Shown piece by piece: positions 33,301 to 44,750 of a DNA stretch of 64,000 nucleotides (position 1 is its first letter; each line of letters begins with the position of its first letter). The DNA lies in NCBI RefSeq assembly GCF_021155765.1, contig NC_060107.1, positions 16,168,501 to 16,232,500 of the forward strand, read 5' to 3'. Source of the DNA: Diprion similis (Eukaryota; Arthropoda; Insecta; Hymenoptera; Diprionidae). The notes below the pieces were generated by a model, which did no database searches, was not told the origin of the DNA, and saw only the letters and a program-made list of their open reading frames with translations. The translations under genes were made by a program, and so were the position numbers.

Positions 33301-35073
33301 ACGGACACTTCTGTAGTAACTTGAATTCTCTACAAAATGCTTTCAGGATCAAATCTGAGAAGACTTCGAATTCCAAAAGCTACATTTTATAATTGGATTT
33401 AAGAAACATCCATTCCGACAAATTTTTCACCAGATACATAAAACGTTTGTAGGCGGAAGCGAAAAAAAATATCGTCCTTATCCAACATTTACCTGCAACA
33501 TCCAGTAATTCTTTGTTCACGACGTGATGGCCTGCAAGAAAAATAGCATCGTGGCCCGGAAGCGCTTGAAGTACTTGTTCGCGTGTAGTGACTGGGCTTT
33601 GTAGAATTGTCACATCAAATCTGAAAAAAAATCGAACAGATTTGCCGATATTGCTATTTGAAGGTTTATTTCAGTACTTACTTAATTTATTAATATTATT
33701 ATGATTATTATTACTGAGTTATCTTTTTATAAAATGGATCACGTCATTGTAAAAATATAGCTTGTTGTTTTCGTGGTTTTAGCGAATAATAAAAAACATA
33801 ATTGTGCGTAGGGTTTCTTCCTGTTATTTCTCTGGTCTCAACGGACAACCAAAATCATGTTGTGTATCGGGTCCTAATTCCTGTTATTTGTGTGGTTTCT
33901 AACAAATAGAAATAGGCTGAACGTGCTGGTGGTCGGCCACTTTTTTCATTTTCTTTTGTTATACTTTCCGTCCTAATTAGAGTGTACACTTTTATGACCA
34001 TGAAACTTGCAGATTAACCGGAAATTTTTCCATTTCATCCATGCGCCTCTTATCACCTCGCTTATCACCTTTTTTGCAACAGTTTTTTAAGGACACATTT
34101 TTCATGTAATTGGTTCAATAATAGGCAGTCACTGGGTGGCCGACCACTAGTACATTCTTCTCGACATTCTTCTTATATTAACAGTTCGTTTTCGTTCCAA
34201 TGACGACCCTAAGAAAGAGAAGGTAAGATTCATCGGCAAAAGGTCTACTTTTGATATGTGCATAAAGTTGAACATTAAAAAGTAATTACGTAATATTTTT
34301 TCATTTCCATTAACAACAATAATTGCAAAAATTAGAAACCATTGCATTACGCTGTTTACGGTGTATAAATGAATAAAACTTTAGCATGGGTAGCGTCACA
34401 CGCAATACCTTTTTTTAACCCGTTGTATTTACTTCATATTTGTTTAAAATGAAAAAATATACCTAAACTATTTTTCGTCTGACGTACACCAAAAGCATGT
34501 CTTTTCGTGCATGTAGAGTAGGCGCAAAGTGCTTTTTTCTCGCCGGGAAACAAATAGGCGGATGCAAAATATCGCAAACGGGCGCAAAGTACGTTTTTGC
34601 GCCCGCTTTCCCGAATGATAGAGCGTAATCGTGCACTCAAAGGCAAACTTAGGAGATTGACGAAAAAATGAAAATAGTACTCGCGTCAATCGCTCGCTTT
34701 AAAGTTTAATACAAATAAATCATTGCTTCGATCGGTCTTCTCTTTCTTTGTGAAAAATGAAAAAAAAATTAAATTATATCTCAATGTTTTTGGTATTTAC
34801 AAAATCCGGCCATTTCCGATAAAAATAAACAATTATCGTTAGTGGCAACTTGCACTGAGAAGTTTCCCTACAGTGACGACATAGTTCATTAACCGGTGTA
34901 ATATTTCCATGCACGGATCCAAGTGATCCAACACACTTCATAAGAAGTTACAACATAGCGCTATCGGTTTGCATGTTAGTGAATAGTACATGGATCACTC
35001 ACTTGGCTTTCAGAAGATCTATGCCAGCCTGTGGTACATCGTTGCTCGTCACCAAAACTCGTTGTCTGCTCAT
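30349..35073 (-). CDS. GRHPR: glyoxylate reductase/hydroxypyruvate reductase
   Basis: Six minus-strand exons encode 319 aa: 35073-35003, 33620-33493, 32617-32428, 31597-31434, 31348-31058 and 30464-30349. It is a D-2-hydroxyacid dehydrogenase that uses NAD(P)H to reduce glyoxylate and hydroxypyruvate. Visible motifs are GLGNIG at 154-159 for the dinucleotide-binding fold, the GRGPVVD block with catalytic Arg238, [11 protein letters not shown] with catalytic Glu267, and PHLGSAT with catalytic His286. The length is close to human GRHPR (328 aa). No clear targeting peptide is seen. The intron between exons 4 and 5 (31349-31433) starts with GC instead of GT. Exon 4 ends at CAAGCAG and the intron opens GCAAAT; this is the only junction that keeps the frame. 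Intron 1 (1.4 kb) contains a minisatellite. Intron 3 (830 nt) contains a MITE-like element. Confidence 0.95.
31828..32314. mobile_element. MITE-like element in GRHPR intron 3
   Basis: The left end (31828-31870), TGGGTGATCCTGAAAAAGG then TCATTTTTGGATTTC, is matched in inverse by the right end (32314-32272), TAGGGTGGTCCTTAGAAAGG then TCATTTTTGAATTTC. About 35 of 43 bases agree. The element is about 490 bp with no ORF of note. Confidence 0.6.
33763..33915. repeat. minisatellite, about 59-60 bp units, in GRHPR intron 1
   Basis: Unit starts at 33763, 33822 and 33882 read TGTTGTTTTCGTGGTTTTAG, TGTTATTTCTCTGGTCTCAA and TGTTATTTGTGTGGTTTCTA. The GGGT-C-T-TTCC end of each unit is also shared. The third unit is partial. 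Confidence 0.55.
34434..34689. other. GC-richer island in GRHPR intron 1, no gene called
   Basis: Unlike the AT-rich surroundings, this stretch carries repeated GGCGCAAAGT motifs, at about 34520-34530 and 34579-34589. Two overlapping minus-strand ORFs of 70-73 codons are arginine- and cysteine-rich and match nothing that I recognise. It may be a fragment of an old mobile element. Confidence 0.3.
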
Positions 35074-35606
35074 CTTGTCGCTGGGAAAATCTAATTACGT
35101 AGATTCTTAATCAAATCAAAAAACTGTTACTGTTATAAGCTCAATATAAAACAATTTATACGGTCTGACTTTAGTTGTTTGCAGTTACTATGATTCGCTA
35201 CTTATTCGCTCACAGTGACGTTCCACACTTCGAAATTTACGAACGGAGTGATCTGCGATGCGGATAGCGAAGCGACTTCTCTACACTATATCAATCCGTC
35301 GTCTGAATTACACATTGTGCCGGAGTATAACTGTATGTACATATGATTACATAATATATGTTGGTATATGTACGTGTAATGGCACTGATACGATATTATG
35401 AAGAAAATATTGCTAACGCCAACCGCGCTTGTGGTTCGAGATTTCCGATTTTATCAGTGCACAATTATCTAACATGTTACAATCGGGTGTGGTAAACACT
35501 TCAGGCTTGCGAAAACGCTACTCTTCGAAATGCCGATGATATTTCACGAGATTTTTAGAATATTTGAAATTTCGGGGATCATTGTTCTGCGACTCTGTTC
35601 AATAAG

Positions 35607-35790
35607 TATTTTTTGTAACACTTGCCTGAGAGGTGTCATTTTCGAGGCTTACGTAGCGTGCGTTAAGTGCTTTATTCCTGAATAGCAGAGTTGGCGCATG
35701 CGCAAATTCGATATACTCTATTTTCCGCTGCAGACCGGCGTTGGTTTGCCTCTCAAATAACGCTTTCCTAAGCATGTGTTACAAAAAATA
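35607..35790. mobile_element. short inverted-repeat (MITE-like) element
   Basis: TATTTTTTGTAACACTTGCC at 35608-35627 recurs inverted as TATTTTTTGTAACACATGCT ending at 35790. The similarity runs on for about 45 nt in each arm, to a shared GAGGC. The centre is about 95 nt. Confidence 0.55.
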
Positions 35791-36282
35791 ACACGTGTAG
35801 CTACACAATAATATACTATAATTAGTCAGAGTACAACTTTGTGCTGCAGTATATCCTTTCCCACGCTGGAAGAGTCAAGCATGGAGCAAGAATTACTCTT
35901 ACAACATCGTTACGTGTTTGAAACACTGATCTCTATTATAACGAGATTACTGATCAGTGGTTTGAAACTGTCGAACGCGACAACGTGAATCAAAAACGCT
36001 TCTACCAATATTTTCGTCTATCGTCGTGATTAACGTACAATACAGTGGATTATAGTTCGTATAGAACTATCGAATTGTTGAGAGAAAATTTGTTATTTGC
36101 AAACAAGACTCTAACAATATGAAGTAAATTGTAGTAGTAGTTCATTTGTTTTTTACTTAACCTCACAATACTTTTGGCCCTGCCTCGGCTGTTGAGTAAT
36201 CAAACATTGTAATAGGTTACATGTAAAGTCGTTATCCTGGTGGTGATACATTTGAGGAATATTTTCGATACAGTGGCCACTA

Positions 36283-36575
36283 TTAACCTCTTTGCACGAA
36301 TAGCAAATAGATTTTTTATTCTAACCTTTACAAATTACACTAAGAACCTGAAGCTCTTCGTACGAACAGTAAATAGCATTTTTATTCAACCCTTGTACGA
36401 CCATAGAATTTTCTCTGTCTGTTTCAATCCATTGGTTTTTAGTATGATGTTGCATGCGTTTAGTTTGAAACTTACTTGTATTAGTCACACTAAGAACGTC
36501 AAGCTCTCCATACGGATAGTGAACAGACTTCTTATTCAACTCTCGTACGACTGTAACATTTTCCTGATTTGTTTC
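36283..36575. repeat. diverged direct repeats with a 150-bp period
   Basis: ACACTAAGAACCTGAAGCTC at 36337 recurs as ACACTAAGAACGTCAAGCTC at 36487, and the similarity lasts about 90 nt. A shorter related piece precedes them at about 36283-36330. Because 150 is a multiple of three, both strands keep open frames through the repeats (137 codons on plus, 72 on minus). Whether this was ever a repeat protein is unclear. Confidence 0.5.
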
Positions 36576-36869
36576 ACTCTTCTCATCTACAGTGCGTCAT
36601 GCAAGGTGCTAAAGTTGTGTACAACGATGTCGCTAACCTCAAACAAACCCTGAGAACGCTGAGTTACACAAAACAATGTTGTTCTGAACACAAGATAAAT
36701 GCTTGTTCAAAACATGGAAAAAAACAAATAGGCATATCCATATAATTTATTTCTGTATTTATCGAGAAAATGTCAACACTTTATAATATACTTTATATAC
36801 TCATATAGCGCTTTTGATTGCAACTGGCGCTTAGTTTTTATTGAGAGCAGCCAGTGAAAATTACTGTTG

Positions 36870-37500
36870 GCTCGGTCCCGCACGCGGCGATCTGGAGTGC
36901 CTTCGAGGGGGCGGGTGTCCCTTCTCCATTGCAAAATATTTTTCAGGAAATGTACAACGGCTGCTCTACCCGTGTGCGAACCTTCAAAGGGTACACGGAC
37001 CCCCCTCATCATTCGCTCCGGAGTGCGTTAAGGGTGCCCCATGAGCCCTATGGCGTTTAACCTGGCTGGATCGGTCCATCCCACGGGTTACTCGCTGCGC
37101 GGCCATCGACACAATCTTCTCGCCTACACCGACGACTTTGCGCTAATTATATACATACACTCGGGAAGGGAAGCAGATGCTGCTGGAGGCGGTGGAGACT
37201 GCGGCGGGTGAGATTGGACTTCGGTTCAAACCCGCGAAGTGCCTCACGCTTCATTTGGGGCGGGGTCGCGATGACCGGGTACTTCCCACTCGCTTTACCC
37301 TCTATCGTTGCCAAGGGGCTGACGGGGGTCGACGAGGAACTGGGGGCTCTGCGACTTGACATTGGTGATCAGGAACGAGCCCTTAAGGAGTATCGTCATC
37401 GTCGACGTGACCGTGCCTTTCGAGAACCGCAAAATTACGTTTGACGAGGCCAGAGCGCGGAAACTCATATATTTTTATGGCCTTCACATCGCCTTCGGCT
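36870..37500 (+). mobile_element. decayed non-LTR retrotransposon reverse transcriptase (R2-like) fragment
   Basis: A GC-rich block in AT-rich DNA. In shifting plus-strand frames it encodes reverse transcriptase pieces in the correct order: an AIWSAFEGAGVP finger region, an RTFKGYTDPP stretch, a GAPMSPMAFNL block of the QGxPLSP type near 37034-37064, and the catalytic YTDDFAL motif near 37127-37147. These are followed by a VDVTVPFENR element like the part beyond the catalytic core in R2-type retrotransposons. Frameshifts and stops break it repeatedly and both element ends are missing, so it is inactive. No restriction-like endonuclease is visible. Confidence 0.8.
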
Positions 37501-37973
37501 CGCGTGCCAAACACCCGGTTTCCTATATTGCAGGAGTAATAATTTTCAAAAAAATCTCTAACTGCGAGATTTTAGTGGGCATTGAATGCTACTATTTGAT
37601 AAAAATTTATATAACCTGTAACGTTTGTCGACTTTCTGACGATCGTCGAATAAAGATATTGAACAGGTTGAGAAATTGACGGCTCGTGGAAAATGGCAAG
37701 GTTTAGTTCTTTGCTCTTGAGTTGAAATGTTGAATGAAGTTAATAAAAAACGCCAGTTCCGGAATGGGATTGGAAAGAATTCAGGTTAAGCCTGGTCCAA
37801 AAACTCCCTGCGCAACCTAAGCTATTGATTTTTAACGAACTTGGGCAGTTTTGAGTGCTTAGTCGTATTTCTAAATTTCTGGACTTGGGCAGGCTGCACT
37901 TCAGCCACTCTCTCCTGCAATATTTCACTATGTTTGCTATTGAGCAACAACAAAATTAGTTGTCAAATTGTAG

Positions 37974-38129
37974 GAGGCCGTCAATGCCTGTTCTGATAGC
38001 GAAGGCGATGAAGAAGTGCTGATCGAAACTGATAACGTTGAAAATGACGAGAAGGTTTCTGCTCCACACATTGCTGAAAATATGCCAAAGGGAGTATCGG
38101 AGCTGTACGAAAAAATCCGTGTAGTATAA
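37974..38129 (+). CDS. candidate orphan exon or coding fragment
   Basis: A TTGTAG acceptor at 37968-37973 is followed by 51 in-phase codons and TAA. The peptide is acidic and helical (SDSEGDEEVLIETD) and ends MPKGVSELYEKIRVV. No upstream exon in the right phase was found nearby. It may be the 3' end of a captured or mobile gene, or chance. Confidence 0.2.
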   Translation, partial: EAVNACSDSEGDEEVLIETDNVENDEKVSAPHIAENMPKGVSELYEKIRVV

Positions 38130-38954
38130 TTGTAAATATTCAAACAAATGAAATTAAACTAGAAAAGGTGATCACAGATCAAGTTTCTGATCGATAGTTT
38201 AATGTAGGAGTTACGAGTATGCGATTGCAGGTTATAGATAATGCGAACCGGAACGGTTCGAATTACATTCCGTTTTATGAAAGACGTTCTCGAGAATCTA
38301 GACTTGTATTTCATTCAATTTCCGGATTCATAGAAATCAGCCATCTTGCGTCCACTATTAATTTATTTGAATTACAATGTCATGTAGTAAGGTGTAGCTA
38401 TAGATAAATCGCTATCATAAGAATTGAATATTTATCATCTCTATCTTTGTTTTATTCAGGAAATGACCAAGATAACAAGGAATATATGCGGTAGGAATAT
38501 AGGTGTTGGGTCTCTAGGAATTATAACAATTTTAAATTTATTTGGGTTAGATGGGTACTTAGGTCAAGTTAACTTCCGTATAATCGGATAGATCGATAGA
38601 AGGACAACAAATGCGCATATACTATCACATGAGTATATACGATAAAGGAAAAGTACGATTGATAATGAACTTTCAATACATGAAAATATAACGATAATTA
38701 ATAATAAAACATCCACTATCGGATGACTACAAGTTAAATAATATTTCACTTTCGGCTTGTTCCTATTCAATTTTATAACAGCCTACTGACGATGTGATTT
38801 TTTTACATTGAACAAGAAAATGAAATTACATCGATAATGCAATATTTTAATTTAGGTAAATTATATATTTGACTCTACTGGATGAATTGCAAATCTCAAA
38901 AAATGAATTTAAATACTAAGATCTGCTCTTTTGCAAAAATCACGACAGTTTATC

Positions 38955-39150
38955 AAGCAAGAAAGACCGAAGTCAATCCGCGGACACCACTGTTGATTTA
39001 ACTCATAATATCAAAGGGTCCGACAGGCAGAAAGACCGAAATACGATCCGCGATGCTGGGACTTTGTAGCTCCGAGTATCAAATACCGGAAGTTAATAAA
39101 ATATTGGGATTAGACAGGTAGAAAGACCAAAGTACGATCCACGATGCGCC
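38955..39150. repeat. three spaced direct repeats
   Basis: GAAAGACCGA at 38961, AAAGACCGAA at 39031 and GAAAGACCAA at 39121 each head a copy of about 25 nt. Copies 2 and 3 continue ATACGATCCGCGATGC and GTACGATCCACGATGC. Copies 2 and 3 are also preceded by GACAGG-AG. Confidence 0.55.
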
Positions 39151-40012
39151 GCCTCAATATGTGTATGAGCAGATCTGATTCGCTGATTCGATTGATTAAT
39201 CGAGCTCTAGTTATTCATAATTATGTGTTAATTTGTTTATGCGAAAAATAGCGAGGGAGTCGGTACCGCACGGTAGCTCGAGTGAAGCTCGTTGCTGACA
39301 GCCGCGGTCCGCTAGAGATTGTGGCTCTGTTTTGCCCTGCACATTCATTTATTTTATGATCAGCAAAATAAATCGATAAAATTATCTGAATGATGAAATG
39401 AACGAATGCTGACGTGCTACAATAGTAATACACAATATATGATTACATAGCACGCCGCATGGTAGAAAGCATAATGAGTTTGAAAAGTGCCGGTATCACC
39501 CGCTAATGTTCCACCATAGTCAAATCACAACTAACACATTCGCAATTGAATAATACAAAGGCTCGTGTACACGACAAAGTTATCCATCGAATAGCCAGAT
39601 TGTTAAAAACGTATAAGAAACGTCCTATCATTGATAAACAATCAAACAAGGCATGACTGTAAAATTCTTGCCCCCTGCCGGAACTGAATACAACCGTCAC
39701 GCGACGAGTGAGCAGAAACATCTACTTCGAGACTATGGAAGACTCGATGAAAAAAATATAGTCTTACTTAGAATGAAAGTCGATAAAAAAAAAATTGTAA
39801 GATTTCTACACGCAATTGGAAATTTTTATGTTTATTATTATCGATAAAAAAAATATCGAGAAAATCGCAGTGCACCGGTTGTGCGAAGTAGGCGTGATCA
39901 CGCGCACGCGCTCCGCCAATATCCCCCCTGCCTACTGCTTGGTCCGCTGAAAGTATCTCATCCCGATACAGAGTTCGATATTTTTCCCGGTTCCACGCTC
40001 TGATTCCAGACT

Positions 40013-40018
40013 TGTAAG
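40013..40018 (+). promoter_or_regulatory. donor of a probable VDAC 5' UTR exon
   Basis: GTAAGT after TTCCAGACTT, in the GC-richer stretch 39880-40012 that looks like a promoter and first exon. Splicing to 41395 would form the VDAC leader. Confidence 0.4.
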
Positions 40019-40148
40019 TACTTGCAATATGTATAATTAGCCGCTATTTGGGTGCGGAAAATCTGTTATTCTTTACGGCTGTTAGCAAAGTGCAAAACTT
40101 CGATTTCAAACTCTTTTCCGTTTTCGAATTCGTTCCAATTCGCAGCTC

Positions 40149-40226
40149 TCGACGTCGTCTGCCGTGTGTTCGCTTCGCCGACAGAAACTCTGTCGAAGGC
40201 AGACGGCAAAGATGCTCCGACGTCAA
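40149..40226. repeat. strong hairpin in the presumed VDAC 5' intron
   Basis: Nested inverted repeats: GACGTC at both outer ends (40151 and 40218), GTCTGCC against GGCAGAC, and CTTCGCCGACAGA against TCTGTCGAAG at the tip. The stretch 40044-40351 is less AT-rich than its surroundings and is open in several frames on both strands, but no family is recognisable. Confidence 0.5.
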
Positions 40227-41397
40227 TTTCGTATGACTGGTTAATTCGAAAGTTGACTACCGTCGTCAATGTGTCTCTTTCGTTATGCTTCACGATCAAT
40301 CGCAGCCTAATTTCATTCTTGGATATCAATTCCCGTTCGGCTCAGGCTTAGGTTAGGGGGTCGTCCGTCTTACGTACGTCAGGCATTGGCGACTTACGTA
40401 TTACGTAACACGTAGGTATATTTCAGAGATGGTCAATAGCCAGATTCGCACCGCGCTGAACCGGTACAATGCTGCCAGTCAAATTAAAATTGCGATATTA
40501 CAAGTAGCGACCAAGAAGAGCTGATAATAGACCAAATTAGACCTGGTTAAATTGTATGTAGCTTATGCTTATTGGCTAATTTGGTTACTGCAACCGTTCA
40601 ACATTTCAAAACTTCTTATCTTGTAGTGGATTTTTTTTTTTCTGTTATAGCAATCTATCAGCTATCAATAAATTAAATATTATCAAATACCCAAATTTCG
40701 TTGCCACTTTTTACTGTATCGTATTGAGAATGCTTAAATCTTATCTTGCTTAATGAGGGAAGATATTTCAAACTTAGTTTGCTAAACAATTTTCCTTCCG
40801 AAGAGAAGAGCATCATATATTTTGGATAACTGCCACAAGATCATCTTGAGTTAGACATGCCAGAAGAAAATTTAACTCACTCTTTGGCACTCGTTGTAAA
40901 GACCAGAAAAATCAAAATCTAAGCTACTTTTTATAATTAGTTTTACGACTGCTCACCAAAGTTTTTCCGAAAAAATATGGTGTTCCATTTTAACGCAAAT
41001 CGCTTACCTTGAATCTTGTGCCAATAAATTTTTTCCAGTTTTTAGTCCAAGTTAAGTTGTATGCAAAGAAAAAAAACAAATTCTCCCATCCAGAGCAAAT
41101 TGAATTCCTCCAATCAAGTTCTTCTAGAGAATTTCACTGAAATTCCAAAGTTGTTAAATTTGTCAATATTTTATAATTTTTTGCCATTATTTTCCTCAAG
41201 AACTATAAGACATTCTAGAAATGGGAACTTAGCAGATTAAATTACCAAATTACTGTGAAATTTGTGGGAAATGTTTAATTTCATCTTCGTCACCGAAATA
41301 AAAATCTCTCATTCTCGATATGTATAGAATGAAGAAAATACTTTTGACTAAATTGCAATACCGTGTATAAAAAAAACTATGATTTCTCCTGCAGAAA

Positions 41398-43810
41398 ATG
41401 TCTCCTCCTACATACGGTGACCTGGGCAAAAGTGCCCGTGATATTTTTGGTCAAGGATATCACTTTGGCCTTATCAAGTTAGATGTAAAGACAAAGACTG
41501 AGTCTGGAGTCGAGTTCTCCAGCGGAGGAGTGTCTAATCAGGATACCGGCAAAGTCTTTGGTACTCTTGAAACTAAATACAAAGTCAAGGAATATGGTCT
41601 GACCTTCACTGAGAAGTGGAACACGGACAACACTCTTAGCACGGACATCAGCCTGGCAGACAAACTTCTTCAGGGATTAACGCTCGGCTACAGCTGTACT
41701 TTCTCACCTCAGACTGGGTAAAATTATTTCTCTTTATTTTCCGAATTCGAACCAAATACAGATTTTTGAACTCTTGCTGTGTGTCATTTCAAAACCACAT
41801 ATCTCTAAATAAATATTTGTCTAATTCTATTTGAGAATCAGTGTTTCAAACTAAATTCTGTATGATCAAGATACACTTCATAAGACTAAGATAACTATAA
41901 TAATTAAATCACTTTTAAAAATTGCTCTTAATTAAGTCCAGAATGATCAAGTTCCAAGCAAAAATTTATTAAATCCATCTATATTTTATATTACAGGAGC
42001 AAGACTGGCAAGTTTAAGACCGCGTATAAACAGGAGAATGTCTCGGTAAATGCTGACTTTGACCTAAGCCTTTCCAGTGGACCGCTTGTCCATGCGTCAA
42101 CAGTTGTCGGGTACCAAGGTAATTTTGTTCAGATGTAAAAACCATCCTCCCATATTGAATTTGGATATCAATGAAAAATAATGGAATTCGGAGTGTTCAA
42201 TAATTCATTTTTTATTTGCAGGTTGGCTGGCTGGTTACCAAGCTAGCTTTGATTCTAAGCGAAGCAAACTATCCAAGAACAATTTCGCTCTTGGATTTAC
42301 TGCCTCTGATTTTGCTGTTCACACTACTGTGTAAGTTTAAATTTCATAACCACCATCTATTTCATAGAAAAGTTCTCAAAAGTTTCTGTACGAAAACTTT
42401 TTCGATTCAAAAAAAGTATGGAGGATTCAATAACCAACTCTATTTTAATCACCAATTTTTTAATAAACCGATAGAAAAACCTGAAGTAATATTTTACATT
42501 TTCAAGATTTCTAAAAAATTACGTCATCTTCAATTCAGCTTTGTAAAATTTTTAATTCTGTGTAACAAAATGAAAAATTGTTTTCTCAGGAATAACGGTC
42601 GTGAATTCGGAGGATCTATTTACCATAAGGTGAAGCCTGGTCTTGAGGGCGCGGTTAATCTCGCCTGGAACTCCAGCGACAATGCAACTCAGTTTGGCCT
42701 CGGCGCCAAGTATGAGCTGGATCGTACCGCCAGTGTGAGAGCTAAGTTGAACTCCCATCTCCAAATTGGTTTGGGATATCAGCAAAAATTGCGCAATGGT
42801 AAGAAATGGATCATTCATTACACCACATCAAACAATCTAATATTCCGAATTCATTTATCTCAATTTTGTAACATACATCGTGACCAAAGGACGAATGAGC
42901 TGCATCATCTAAATTAAAATTAGAAAAAGAGAGGAAACCTTTGAAAAAATCGCCGGCAAGGTTATTTTGTGTCAATGATAGTGAACGCGAATGAAAGAAC
43001 ATCCCTCCTATATGATAGAACTAAATCTGAGCAAATTAGAACAGCACAAGCTATCGTCAATTCACAAATATGTTTGTGATTAGATTCTAATGTTTTTGAA
43101 CTTTTATTTCATTCACCGTGGAGATTTCCAGAGATCCGGAGAATGCTGGAAAGAATTTTTACTAATACTTATCTCTGGAGTGGATGAAGATATATTGGTT
43201 CAAGTAACGTCATAATTAGACCAACACTTGTCAACACTTATATTTGCCCCAGTTATAACTGTCATAATTAATCAATTATCTCGCGAAAGTTCTATGAACA
43301 ATTTTTGAGGGTCTATTCAGTGAGCGAAATGAGCCCGAAACAGTAAAATTCGATGAAAAACGCCAGCGTTTGATGAATTTAATGTTTTAATTATAAAACC
43401 TTTTCCCAAATTGTGGGTATCTTAGCTTGTATTCATACGAAAATCTTCAAATTCAATTATATTTTATAGCAGGGATGTTGTTTCATTCTTATTTACTATC
43501 ATTAGCAGGAATATCTTCATTGGAGAATTTTTAAACAGTTTTTGTTTTTTTCCTGGTTAAGATTCTAACAGCCGGGCCGAATAGGAGAAATGATATAAAT
43601 TCTTCAACATTTTTCCAAATTGCGTAACAATCTTGTTATCACACGTACATTTTATAAATGACACGAATTTTGTTGATGAAGATGGAACCCTGTATGCCTA
43701 ATTTTTTTCACATTTCAGGTGTTACTTTAACGTTATCCTCAAACATTGACGGAAAGAACTTTGGCTCAGGTGGGCACAAGATTGGCTTCGCATTAAATCT
43801 CGAGGCTTAA
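41398..43810 (+). CDS. VDAC: voltage-dependent anion-selective channel (VDAC, mitochondrial porin)
   Basis: Five coding exons, 41398-41717, 41997-42118, 42222-42330, 42590-42798 and 43719-43810, encode 283 aa, the exact length of human VDAC1. The N-terminal helix begins [17 protein letters not shown]. Alternating beta strands follow, with the family GYxFG-type [38 protein letters not shown] and GLGAKYELD segments. The end is [16 protein letters not shown] forms a 19-strand beta barrel in the outer mitochondrial membrane for ATP, ADP and metabolite exchange. The codon before the ATG lies only 3 nt past a CAG acceptor at 41394, so at least one 5' UTR exon lies upstream. A GTAAGT donor at 40013 is the likely end of that exon, with the promoter just left of it. 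A poly(A) signal AATAAA is at 44100-44105. Intron 4 (920 nt) shows no other gene. Confidence 0.96.
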
Positions 43811-44750
43811 GACAGGTGCAGAACGACGAACTCTGTTTGATTAGTGTATACCATGCCTGTATTTCTCGTGTCGTTTACGAACTACAACCGAGTAGTGCCA
43901 GCTTATCAGAAAAAAACAAATATTATCATTATAATATTGTAATGTAGATAGAAAGTTTTATTTGTTAAAACCGGAGCCCAGCGGTATCATCACGTTCATG
44001 TTTATTTGCATACTGTAAATTAAACAGCAATAACTATCACGAGCAGGATGATCATTGAAGCACTCTTAAACTATACAATATTGTTGTTCCAGTTATGAAA
44101 ATAAACATCACTATTCTAGAATTTTCAAGTTATGATTCACCGTTTCGACTCTGTGATTAAATCAAACCCTGCCGAAGGCGAAAATTTTAATTTGTTGAGT
44201 AGACGATGTTTGAATTTGTCGCATCATAATTTACTGCCACTATAGTAGTATGACCAAACACAGTCACATTCAAATCACAGCTTTACAAGTTATGGCGTTT
44301 CAGTAATAGCGTGTACGTAACAATGACGATATTTAATTAAGTTACAAATCTTGTAATAATAAATTATGAGAACAAATGTTAAAAGACAGCAGCTATTAAA
44401 GTATGCCGCAGTATTCATAGTAATCGTCAATAAAATGAATTGATTCAATTCAACATAGTTTTCAGTTAATTGTGATTGTCATTATAACTAATTGTGAGAG
44501 TGTTGAAAGCTCAAGTCGGAATGCAGGACAGGAAGACAGATAAAAAAAAATAATAACATTCACTACTAAATAACGCAACAAAATACGAATCATTGATTAT
44601 GTTCGGAAAAATTACTATTTTATTTACAATAATAACGTGATGGCCAACATCCTTCTTTCAAAATGCGAATGGTTTAAACAAATTTTGGTATCGAGTAACG
44701 CTTCCTTACAATAGTGAATTGCTATTGATATAAATTGTGAAATTCACAAT

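Larger units (their letters stand above)
35074..39950. other. repeat-rich intergenic region between GRHPR and VDAC
   Basis: No confident host gene in almost 5 kb. It holds an inverted-repeat element (35607-35790), an internally repeated segment (36283-36575), a non-LTR reverse transcriptase remnant (36870-37500), a candidate orphan exon (37974-38129) and three direct repeats (38955-39150). Each is listed separately. The end next to about 39870-40010 should be the VDAC promoter. Confidence 0.5.

Noticed and set aside
37740-37928. 62-codon minus ORF next to the reverse transcriptase relic
   Set aside because: No retrotransposon motif or splice context; probably chance or unidentifiable decay.
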